A stretch of 64,000 nucleotides of DNA from Owenia fusiformis (Eukaryota > Annelida > Polychaeta > Sabellida > Oweniidae). The DNA is taken from positions 24,621,936-24,685,935 of the forward strand of contig CAIIXF020000006.1 of assembly GCA_903813345.2 (NCBI GenBank), written 5' to 3'. Of this stretch, positions 36,301 through 43,657 are shown one piece after another (position 1 is the first letter of the stretch; every line of letters starts with the position of its first letter). The notes under the pieces are model-generated. The model made no database searches. It worked only from the letters and a program-made list of their open reading frames with translations, and had not been told where the DNA came from. The position numbers were made by a program, and so were the translations under genes.

Positions 36301-36814
36301 ATTACAGAAGAATATCAAGAGCTAATAGAAGATATTGTGAGTGATGGAAGACTGTATTCGCTTCATCAACACAGGAGTATTTTACAGGTAATTAAAATAG
36401 CATTATCTATAAGGTGCTCCTGAGAATGTCATTCTCGGCGCTATAACCACTCTATGACAACATGCACATCATATGAAGAGAGACGAGCAGAATCGCAGGT
36501 ATCTTTCAGAGGAAATAAAAACTGTCTCTTATATATTTAGGGGCGTCCCTGGTCCCTTCTCAATGTGGGCTAAATATTTAGTTTCGTATTTATATTTTAG
36601 TGTCTTGACAAAATTGCCGAATTCGTCTTTTTAGTGTTTTGTACAATATTTTGTGATTATCAAATTCTAGGATAGGACGCTTCTAGCTGCCTTGATGGAG
36701 GTGATAGCCCAGCCTCACAAGTACTTCGCCTACGCCAATACATCAATGAGTATGTTTCCCGAGTCATTTATTAAACTATTGAGACCAAAAGTGCTGAGGT
36801 TCTTTAATTCATGA
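18270..36814 (+). CDS. SCUBE: SCUBE (signal peptide-CUB-EGF domain protein), complete gene
   Basis: I reconstruct 22 coding exons totalling 2940 nt (979 residues plus stop): 18270-18360, 24344-24466, 24619-24741, 25174-25296, 25853-25972, 26398-26514, 27403-27519, 29007-29129, 29436-29552, 30166-30288, 30578-30775, 30939-31058, 31288-31443, 31698-31800, 32585-32685, 33279-33449, 33773-33940, 34277-34450, 34703-34897, 35292-35444, 36308-36387, 36671-36814. All have GT-AG borders, nearly all phase 1, and the frame closes on a TGA. Domain order is signal peptide, nine EGF repeats, cysteine-containing spacer, three GCC2/GCC3-type repeats, CUB, and the C-terminal SCUBE-specific tail ([25 protein letters not shown]). 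Length and order match vertebrate SCUBE proteins (about 1000 residues), which are secreted or surface-bound and act in Hedgehog release and as growth-factor co-receptors. The vertebrate roles are knowledge of the family; a role here is inferred. Confidence 0.93.
19258..20110. repeat. Minisatellite of CTTGATTCATAAAGTATT-type units
   Basis: About 40 units of 18-21 bp, each built on TTCTTGATTCAT followed by (A/G)AAGTATT. The array is interrupted at 19658-19733 by a 76-bp transposon derivative. Reading frames of MNQEYF type on the minus strand are caused by the unit length and are not genes. Confidence 0.95.
19658..19733 (+). mobile_element. 76-bp internal-deletion derivative of the TACCCT MITE
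   Basis: It begins TACCCTGCGTGCAGAATC and ends ACGAATGCAAAGGGTA, the two ends of the 378-bp element at 22132-22509, with the middle missing. It is flanked by the 9-bp duplication AAAGTATTT (19649-19657 and 19734-19742). The target is a minisatellite unit. Confidence 0.9.
21958..22722 (+). mobile_element. Outer copy of 378-bp MITE, split by a second copy
   Basis: The element starts TACCCT and ends AGGGTA and is flanked by the 9-bp duplication TATAATGTG (21949-21957 and 22723-22731). Removing the inner insertion and one 9-bp duplication leaves 174 + 204 = 378 bp, the same length as the inner copy. The terminal inverted repeat is short (TACCCT). A 9-bp duplication is typical of Mutator-like elements. 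No transposase is present. Confidence 0.92.
22132..22509 (+). mobile_element. Inner full-length 378-bp MITE copy
   Basis: It runs from TACCCTGCG to GCAAAGGGTA and is flanked by the 9-bp duplication ATACGCCAA (22123-22131 and 22510-22518), which is sequence of the outer copy. The right half contains ATTGG, TGACGTCA (22358-22365), CCATATATAG (22377-22386) and a CGTCGG/CCGACG inverted repeat. It resembles a polymerase II promoter in layout, but no transcript is implied by sequence alone. Confidence 0.93.
24182..24214. repeat. (TTTG)n microsatellite
   Basis: A short GTTT/TTTG run in SCUBE intron 1. Confidence 0.8.
24344..30288 (+). CDS. SCUBE: SCUBE exons 2-10: nine EGF repeats
   Basis: Each of nine exons encodes one six-cysteine EGF repeat, with phase-1 borders throughout. 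The first carries [17 protein letters not shown]; the second, third, seventh, eighth and ninth have the calcium-binding (D/N)xNEC or DVDEC start. The fourth ([11 protein letters not shown]) and the fifth and sixth ([24 protein letters not shown]) lack that start, as in vertebrate SCUBE EGF 4-6. The eighth ends in HCG like its vertebrate counterpart. The number and order of repeats match the family. Confidence 0.93.
28085..28165. repeat. Short direct duplication, GTACGCTT...TTTCTAATTG
   Basis: Two adjacent copies of a roughly 50-bp unit containing GTTGTACGCTT, AATTGTACAATTTC and TAATTGTGTTT, inside a SCUBE intron. No gene is implied. Confidence 0.65.
28245..28270. repeat. (AT)n microsatellite
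   Basis: A short dinucleotide run in the SCUBE intron between EGF 6 and EGF 7. Neighbouring TTAAGACTAAAA words are duplicated around it. Confidence 0.8.
30045..30128 (-). repeat. tRNA-like sequence: SINE head or tRNA pseudogene
   Basis: On the minus strand an A-box-like TAGCTAAGCGGTAGAGCAC (30104-30123) is followed after about 35 bases by a B box, GGTTCGATTCC (30063-30073), preceded by GGTCGTGG. These are internal RNA polymerase III promoter elements of a tRNA. The acceptor-stem flanks do not pair, so it is not an intact tRNA gene. It sits just upstream of the ninth EGF exon of SCUBE, antisense to it. A tRNA-derived SINE is the likeliest explanation. Confidence 0.7.
30578..32685 (+). CDS. 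SCUBE: SCUBE exons 11-15: cysteine-containing spacer
   Basis: Five exons link the EGF and cysteine-rich parts. The first (30578-30775) has a sushi-like four-cysteine pattern from [14 protein letters not shown] to ATLPTCS. The next encodes basic segments ([20 protein letters not shown]). The third has [14 protein letters not shown] and ITAEFEIEM, matching the conserved spacer of vertebrate SCUBEs. The fourth and fifth encode [20 protein letters not shown] and [12 protein letters not shown]. The junction between exons 31698-31800 and 32585-32685 is the only phase-2 one. Confidence 0.9.
33279..34450 (+). CDS. SCUBE: SCUBE exons 16-18: GCC2/GCC3 cysteine-rich repeats
   Basis: Three exons of 171, 168 and 174 nt each encode one cysteine-rich repeat of about 56 residues: [39 protein letters not shown] and CKPGYF then [18 protein letters not shown]. 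These are the GCC2/GCC3-type (ephrin-receptor-like) repeats that precede the CUB domain in SCUBE. Confidence 0.93.
34703..35444 (+). CDS. SCUBE: SCUBE exons 19-20: CUB domain
   Basis: Exon 34703-34897 starts the CUB with [20 protein letters not shown] and ends ECGD-like in [12 protein letters not shown]. Exon 35292-35444 continues with [20 protein letters not shown] and ends [11 protein letters not shown]. The donor at 35445 (GTAAGA) is followed at once by a tandem array in which the exon end and donor are repeated. Confidence 0.93.
35418..36080 (+). repeat. 32-bp minisatellite made of an exon end plus splice donor
   Basis: About 19 tandem units of 32 bp. Each unit combines the last 26 bases of SCUBE exon 20 (CTCAATACC, TTATGTAACATACAATG) with the first six intron bases (GTAAGA). 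Most units therefore hold a potential 5' splice site, ATG-GTAAGA. The first unit overlaps the real exon end at 35419-35450. Reading past the true donor meets a TAA within the first repeat. Confidence 0.93.
36308..36814 (+). CDS. SCUBE: SCUBE exons 21-22: conserved C-terminus
   Basis: Exon 36308-36387 encodes [20 protein letters not shown] and ends in phase 0. Exon 36671-36814 encodes [19 protein letters not shown] and [16 protein letters not shown], then TGA. This tail is diagnostic of SCUBE proteins. Confidence 0.93.
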
Positions 36815-37819
36815 TAGTGAATACTGAAAGTGTAAAAAAATAACGACCCAACCTGTATTATATTTAAATGTAATGGAGTATGAATCTGAATGGCCGTGTT
36901 AAAGAAATCATATCCCCACGGATTATGGCCACTTGTTATGGACTATGGCGCTGATTGAGCAGGCCTCTAAAGAAAAATGTGGAAATTTTGTCACTTGATA
37001 AATCAATGGAAAGGGGTCGCATTTTGCCAGGACCTAAATTCCCGAATTGATATTGGATGTGGAAATTGCAACGATGCATAGCAGAGCAACAATCAACAGT
37101 GACATCTATTTAACTTTAAAAGCTGTAGATCTGACGATACCTTTTCGCTGAGCCACATTACTGCCTCTCTGGCGTGGAAACCCTTAGTTGTATCCTATGT
37201 TATATTATAGAAAAGAAGATACCACATTGAAGGATGAACGAAAGTCTACTGTTAACTAAATGTGATTGGATGTAGATGCATGTCCTATTGACATGACTGT
37301 GAACATATCTTTCAATTCGCCTAGAATAAATTAATCAATGTTAGGTGTTGCATTGTCAAATTAATAACAGTGTAAATAAATATATTGTACAGTACAATAC
37401 CGAACGATTTTGTTTGTGCACAGTAAAGTAACGAACGGTCTTAATTTTGTGAGAAATATCCACCGACGCAATAACTATCAGCCATTCTAAATGAAGCGGA
37501 ACCAGTACTTTGCTTTAATAAAGCATCGTTCATTTGCACTTTATTTTTCGATCCTTGTCGGTTGACATTCAGAAATTAGTTATGAAGTTCTGACTGACGA
37601 AGCACGTCTATTATGGACTAAATGAAACAAGACGAAGCGCTTTCCAAATGTCAACTTTCATCTTAGTAACCTCATTGATTTTATGGAGATTATACATCGT
37701 GTAAATTACTACTCATTGGTCACTTCATACCGAAGTTTTATATATTTTGTTGAAAATGTGTTGAGAATTCAAAAGTCACGTATGGCCTTGTTTGAGCGTT
37801 TCGAACCTGGGTTCCTAGA
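36815..37819 (+). other. SCUBE 3' untranslated region and flank
   Basis: AATAAA signals at 37325-37330 and 37375-37380 are candidates for polyadenylation. No other gene is visible. Confidence 0.5.
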
Positions 37820-38480
37820 GGATGTATAACTGTTTATCCCATACTTGGACGTGTTACGGGTACATAAAGCCGGTTTGTAAAAACTTATATTTTCATCAGC
37901 GGGCAGATATAAGGGTTATGTACTGGGAGGTTTTGGATACAGGGTTTATCCCAAGGGAAATATGTGTATCTCCCGAGGGACCGCAGGGACCGAGGGAGAT
38001 ACACATATTTCCCGCGGGATAAATCCTGTATTCAAAACCGACCGTACATAACAGATGTATTTCACACCTACTGAGGTTTTAGGTACATCATACCTTATTA
38101 TAAAGTTCCAAAAACATACGGTACACGTTTTCTTGTTCTTAATGATTGCAAGATTTCCCCAAAAATTTGAAAAAAATGTGAAAAATAATTTGAAAAAGAA
38201 AATTTGAAAAAAATGTTGAAAAAAAAAATTTAAAAATTTTCAGGAGCGGGACCGGGATGGATACAGGCTGTATCCATCCCGCCCCGCTCATCGGTGATAG
38301 ATCCCTAGATACAGTATATATTCCCGCTCGTTATTTACCTAGAACCTTAGTAGGTATGGAATACATAGCTTTACGTCCCGCTCCGAGCGGGCAGATATAC
38401 TATATCTGCCCGCTACGTCATAATCGCTGTTCCCGTATTGGTTCTTTTTTGTAACGTTCGCATACTGGAAACGACAATGG

Positions 38481-39924
38481 CACAGGTAGGGATCAAATTC
38501 GCCCCTTCCCGTTCATACCGCCGTTTTCCGTAGAGGTTACCGCGCCTTCGAGTAGAAATACCGCCCCTTCGAGTAGAAATCACGGACAGGTAGGTCATAG
38601 AACTGCATCTAAATCGTAATTGACAATAATTATCCCATCTGTTTATGGTCTAATAAGTTGAATCACATATTTATCTACCATTTTCACCCATGTCCCACGC
38701 GAGCTTACCTCAAGTTTCTTCATAAACGGGCGCACAGTCGGGAATTATCATTCGAAAATCTCTCGTGGCCAGTTGTTTTGGTAATACTCGTGTTTGTATT
38801 AGTTCCCCCAGCTACCACATATAATTGGAATTGTGCCATGAATGTTAAAGATAATATCCTTTTGTTCGTTCATATAATATTCCATCCCATTTGACGATCA
38901 ACACAATTTGACACGAAGCTCCACTGTTTCTTTGTAACAGTTCCACACCTTATTAGTAGGTGTACTGTACGTACATTGAATATTGATTCCAGTTCATCTG
39001 CTGGCATATGTTAAACGAAGTGTGCAAACTGCAATCAGGCTCCGAGTAACTGTGGCTCTTATTAAGAAAAATGAGGTCACATATTGGTCAACGTTTTTGC
39101 CCACGTTCGTGATCATACTAGTGCGTGAGGCCCCGGTAATTTGGCTCATTAACATAAATGTGACGACGTTTTTGCACTTTAACCAACCAGGACAGCAGAG
39201 GTTTTGATTTTCGTGGCCTCTTTGTTTAAATGTTTACGACATAAAGGTGAGAAGTTCTGCTGTATTTTATTGCAATTCTTTAAAAATCGATGGGCTGCGA
39301 TTTGAAAAATTCTAATATATTTACATAGACTATGATTTGTATCGTTTGTATCGTTTTTGAAAGAACTCTAAAAACGACACAAATCACGTGTAAATAGTTC
39401 TCTGTGATCTGAACTTTGCCAATTTAACATTAATCTGAATAAAAGGAGAGTTCTACCTAACTGAAACCAAAATACGATTAAGGTGCGTAATCCAAAAACG
39501 AAAACGGCGGAATTTGACAGAAACTGTAAAGTCGAAACAATGCTGGTATAACAGGTATATATTCTTATACATTTAGCCATTTAAACAGTAAAATCAATCA
39601 AATTTTACGTTGGACGAGGTGTGAAGGAACAAAAATGACCCCAAATCCAAGAAAAACGTACTTAACTGAAATGGTGGATGTCAGGGGGTAATTTGTGTGC
39701 TGTCCTACGAGCAACCTAGACATATGTAAGTATCCTTAAAAATGTAGATGATATGAAAAACATTCCTCTAACTGAATATACTATGAAGAAAGGGCTAGGT
39801 TGACTGAATTAAAAGATAGAGCCTTTGTATTCGTAAATTCTGTCGATTATCTACTCGAAGGAGCGGCAACCTGTACGGAAAACAGCGGTATGGACGCGAA
39901 GGTGCGATCTGATCCCTACCTGTG
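38481..39924. mobile_element. 1444-bp TIR element with CAC ends and a 5-bp target duplication
   Basis: The ends are about 78-bp inverted repeats, roughly 80-85% alike, both starting CACAGGTAGGGATCA and sharing CATACCG, GTTTTCCGTA and CCTTCGAGTAGA. It is flanked by AATGG on both sides (38476-38480, 39925-39929). The second copy of the host cassette (ACGACAATGGAGAAAA at about 40442-40457) shows the empty site, which proves the boundaries. CAC termini with 5-bp duplications are features of Transib/RAG-like transposons. No transposase was recognised, so it is non-autonomous, and the superfamily is an inference. Confidence 0.85.
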
Positions 39925-39925
39925 A

Positions 39926-40105
39926 ATGGAGAAAAACGCAGACAATCTCGACCTGTTTGATGCTTTAAAGAAGGGAAGGAGCAGTGTACCGGCGTTAATA
40001 ATCAAAGATTTGAATAGGAAAGAAACGGGAATACAAAACTGGACACGGTTGGTTGCAAAGTTTCTGAACTTTGGCAAATTGAACAATGTGATTGGTATGG
40101 GATAA
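39926..40105 (+). CDS. Small ORF of the hairpin cassette, copy 1 (59 aa)
   Basis: The frame begins MEKNADNLDLFDALKKGRS and ends NNVIGMG, then TAA. It is related to the second-copy ORF by the shared DLFD-LKK-RS block and the IGMG terminus. The protein is basic and has no recognised domain. Its start lies in the duplicated AATGG next to the inserted element. It could be a real short protein of the repeat family or the decayed start of a longer one. Confidence 0.4.
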   Translation: MEKNADNLDLFDALKKGRSSVPALIIKDLNRKETGIQNWTRLVAKFLNFGKLNNVIGMG

Positions 40106-40112
40106 ACAGATC

Positions 40113-40248
40113 ATCCTATAGTCGGTTCAGGATATTGGGATTATCCCTTGGCCAATATAATATATCTACCCTCGGGACCTACGGCCCTCGGGCAGATATA
40201 TTATATTGGCCTCGGGATAATCCCAATATCCTGAACCTCATATAGGAT
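40113..40248. repeat. Near-perfect long hairpin downstream of the small ORF
   Basis: The arms, of about 60 bp, carry CCTATAGTCGGTTCAGGAT, ATTGGGATTATCCC and TTGGCCAATATAATATATCT, with their inverse at 40183-40248. The tip is CCTCGGGACCTACGGCCCTCGG-like. It starts 8 bp after the ORF stop. Confidence 0.9.
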
Positions 40249-40730
40249 AACCTCTATTTATCCCATACTTGGACGTGTTACAGGTACATAAAGCCGGTTT
40301 GTAAAAACTAACATTTTCATCAGCGGGCAGATATAGCTTTACGTCCCGCTCCGAGCGGGCAGATATAGTATATCTGCCCGCTACGTCATAATGGCCGCTC
40401 GCATATTTGTTCATAATTTGTAATGTTCGCGTAATGAATGTAAACGACAATGGAGAAAACACAGACAATCAGGATCTGTTTGATGGTTTAAAAAAGAGAA
40501 GGAGCATCCACTTAATCAATCAGAAATTTGAGAAAATAAATGTGGGAATATTTGAGAGAACAGGAAAATCCGTCCACGGCCAAGAAAACAAAACTGGACA
40601 TGAATATTCTAAAATATTTCCACGATTGAACAATTTTAACCAGATGACCAAGATTGGTATGGGATAAATATATTATCCTATAGTCGGTTCAGGATATTGG
40701 GATTATCCCTTGGCCAATATGATATTTTTT
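40249..40730 (+). other. Hairpin cassette, copy 2
   Basis: It follows copy 1 directly. Leader 40258-40333, hairpin 40338-40389 (ACGTCCCGCTCCGAGCGGG then an AGATATAGTATATCT palindrome), then an ORF ending at 40667 (NQDLFDGLKKRRS ... MTKIGMG, TAA), then the left arm only of the long hairpin (40676-40725). It is not interrupted by the CAC-ended element, so it gives the ancestral layout. Confidence 0.75.
40407..40667 (+). CDS. Small ORF of the hairpin cassette, copy 2 (up to 86 aa)
   Basis: The open frame ends IGMG-stop, as in copy 1. The shared block is NQDLFDGLKKRRS. The part after it differs from copy 1, so the ORF is diverging fast or decaying. No domain is recognised. The position homologous to the copy-1 start reads ACGACAATGGAG but is in another frame, so the start is uncertain. 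Confidence 0.35.
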   Translation: MFIICNVRVMNVNDNGENTDNQDLFDGLKKRRSIHLINQKFEKINVGIFERTGKSVHGQENKTGHEYSKIFPRLNNFNQMTKIGMG

Positions 40731-41120
40731 TATATAAGATTAATGTACTGGTCACATTTGCTGCTATTTTCAGTACTGGCGCCCCGTTGAATAGGTTTGT
40801 TCAAAACCCATTCAATTTTGAACAAAATACTCATCGGCCGGGCGCCGTTGAGATCGGAAGAAATGTGACCACGGCATAAGTAGCACCATAAAATGTCTCT
40901 CGGAATGGCATTTATGTCATTTCCAAACGTGACTAGCAACGACCACTTTGTTTACAAATTGCTGATTTCTTGACTGGCGTCATTGATTACCATGTTGCAA
41001 TCTTGCCATTTTGGATTTAAACTGGATTGCCCCAAATATATGCGCAATCGAAGAAAGGTTACTTTTTTAAATTAGAGCACATCTGACATACTTTTTGAAA
41101 AAGTATCAGAATGGTTGATG
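40731..41120. other. Non-coding stretch with a short inverted repeat
   Basis: TGGTCACATTT at about 40749 and AAATGTGACCA at about 40861 are inverted, and GGCGCC occurs near both, suggesting a small foldback element. No gene. Confidence 0.45.
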
Positions 41121-41154
41121 GGTGGATTTTGGAATTCCGTACCATCCAGACCCT

Positions 41155-41862
41155 CAATTACAATAAGTCGAAAATTGATGATAAAGTTGATGAATTTTTG
41201 AAAATCGACATTCCCAACCAATGGAAAATGGTAGGTTTGCCGCTAGTCATATGACAGAATATCCATCCATCCGAGTCCTTGCAAAAAATACTAATCAGGT
41301 AGGCAATTGAATTTGCTAACTTTATTTAACAAAAAATTGATACGTTTCTTCTGGTTCAACAAAGTTATAGGACTTTAAAGTCAAAATTCTTTTTCAAAAA
41401 AACCTCCCTTTGAAATAACACAGGAGGCGAAAAATGATTTTCAAAAATGCCTTTGAAGCTCTGTAACTTTAGTATTCATCAAGTAAACTAAACACTTAGT
41501 GTACAAAGTTAGACAATTCAATTTTCTATATAAGAATTTTTTGCTGAATCTTTTACTGAATAGATATTCTGATTTCTGATTTGCCCCGAACCCATCATTT
41601 CCCATTGGTTCACATGGGAATGACGATTTTCAAAAATTCATCAAATTTATCATCAATTTTCGACCTATTGTAATTGAGGAAAAAATTAGGAAAATGTGGA
41701 GGTATTGGAAATAAAGTCAAGTTACGTTTTCATCAATATTATAAGTTATTTCATCGCAGGTTGAGTAAATGAAAATTCAAACGTAAAGCGGCTTTAACAC
41801 GTAGTTCAATGGGGGAGCTAAGGTTGCCAACCTTATGGAGGGGAGTGTAAATTTGTTCCGTG
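41155..41862. repeat. Inverted pair of interspersed repeat copies
   Basis: 41155-41510 is the reverse complement of about 3960-4310. 41585-41862 matches about 4225-4492 in direct orientation. The overlap makes 41155-41230 and 41600-41690 inverse copies of each other, a potential hairpin with about 370 bp between the arms. Confidence 0.8.
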
Positions 41863-43657
41863 GCTATGAAACGCATATCACACTAGGATGAATATTTTTT
41901 GAAAGAATGAAACCCGAAACGAAAATTTGCAATAATGTGGGAAAAATATGTTTATATTCCAAATTGTCGCCACTGACTGCTGATTAAGTAGTATACATGC
42001 TTACTTAAGCCTTAATCAATCACTATAAAGCATTAACAAATAGCGTTAATGAGCAAGTGACCCAAGCAATCGTAAATATGATATAATCAAGTTAATAACA
42101 TTATTTCCTTTTGTTCTGATAATTCCCACGTACCATTTTAGTTTCGACATCAACGTAAATACAGTCCAATTAGAAAACCATCGTTTTATTTGCTTTTACT
42201 TAAATACAATAAATAGCATAGGGTGTTTGGACATATTTTCCTTAACCTCCTGCACAATGGTTCCGATTTACATGAATTTGTACGAAAACTCGGACTAGAA
42301 GCAACCATTATCTTCGTTTAACATTTGCCCCGTGCGGAAATGTAGGCATTTAGAATAATTTACTTCAAACATTGATGACTATTAGTACGCTAGTGATACA
42401 TCCCTTGGCGTGACAAATTATGCAAATTTTGGAATGAAAAATAAGTGTATTTCCAGAGACGGGTTGTCTTGAAATTTTTAACTTTTCTCAAATATCATAC
42501 TTTGTTTAGATAACGTGTGAAAATAATTTAAAATTTCGTTAACAAATATGAATTGAATACTGTATTTCGCCTGTGCTATTTGCGCAGATAGTGACGTAGG
42601 GTACCTTTCTGTATATTTGTCTTTTGTCTTTTTAATTGTTCTCATAATCATAGTTTGTAGTTTGAGTTTTTGTACACTCGGCCGGATACTCGGACGACTG
42701 ATGATGTCATTCATATAAAATTATTATGAATGAGTCAATAAACGATATAATACATATATTTTTTTCGAATCACATCATGAATTTAGATATCCAAAAGAAA
42801 ATATCAATTTAAGCCCTAAACTGTGCCATGCGCAAAACTTTTTCTATAGTCAGATCGATCTTGGTGACATGGGGGCATAACGCACGGTGTAACGAGGGCA
42901 ACGAGGGGACATAAATCTCCCCGTCCTAACGTGCAAATGATGAGCATATTGTCTCTTTCCACCTCAACATATCTGTCTTCGTATGGTTAATATAACACCT
43001 AGCTCTACTGTTCTATTAGTTTATGTAATTCCCTATCTGTTAATCGTCTGCTAAGAGATTTTTCGAGAAAAGGACCAATTTACACTTGCTTCACTCTAAA
43101 TGAGCATACGCCAAACTGACAGAAACATCCCGAGGAGGCAAGACTCGACCAAGAAGATATTGGGTCCGACAGGCAATCAACACTAACTTGCTTACCGGGC
43201 ATTTCATATCTATAAGGGCCTTAGATGACATATACTGTTTGTTTCATTAACAGATAAAAATATCTCAAACAGTTTGTATGAACAAGATACTCGTGGTTTT
43301 ACCCTGCCTTTTACGTTATTTAACGTAAGGATACAACTTAAGAATCCAACAGATGTTGCTCATTTTCAACAGGTTATGCCTGGGTTATTTTTTTAATTTG
43401 CATTTATAAAACCATCATATATTTATTTCTGCTTGCAGGGATCTGCATTTCATAAAGTAGAACCAATGAACATTGTTTTAGTTTCAACGTGGACGAATAA
43501 CACATACAAACAAACGTCCATGGCTCCATGATCTAACGTTCCTCAAATCCAGTTTATGTGTAATTTACTCATAAGAATCCAGATTCTATAATTAGGCTAT
43601 TTTGACAGCAAATGTATTGAAAACAGAAGCAATGTACATTGATTCAATAGAATAGGA
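41863..43657. other. 3' flank of the neuropeptide gene
   Basis: No exon or clear repeat is visible. The 3' untranslated region of the minus-strand neuropeptide gene presumably ends here. Confidence 0.4.

Larger units (their letters stand above)
37820..40248 (+). other. Hairpin cassette, copy 1 (interrupted by a transposon)
   Basis: The order is: leader (TATCCCATACTTGGACGTG to CAGCGGGCAGATATA, 37838-37912), long hairpin 37915-38052, hairpin 38244-38290, hairpin 38372-38420 (GCGGGCAGATATA inverted), a stretch ending ACGACAATGG at 38480, a 1444-bp TIR element, then a 59-codon ORF (39926-40105) and a long hairpin at 40113-40248. The leader, the third hairpin, the ORF start and the final hairpin all recur in copy 2. 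It is an unknown repeat family, perhaps a foldback-type mobile element. Confidence 0.75.

Noticed and set aside
38658-39207. Two hydrophobic open frames inside the CAC-ended element as a transposase
   Set aside because: No DDE or RAG1-like motif is visible and both are short.
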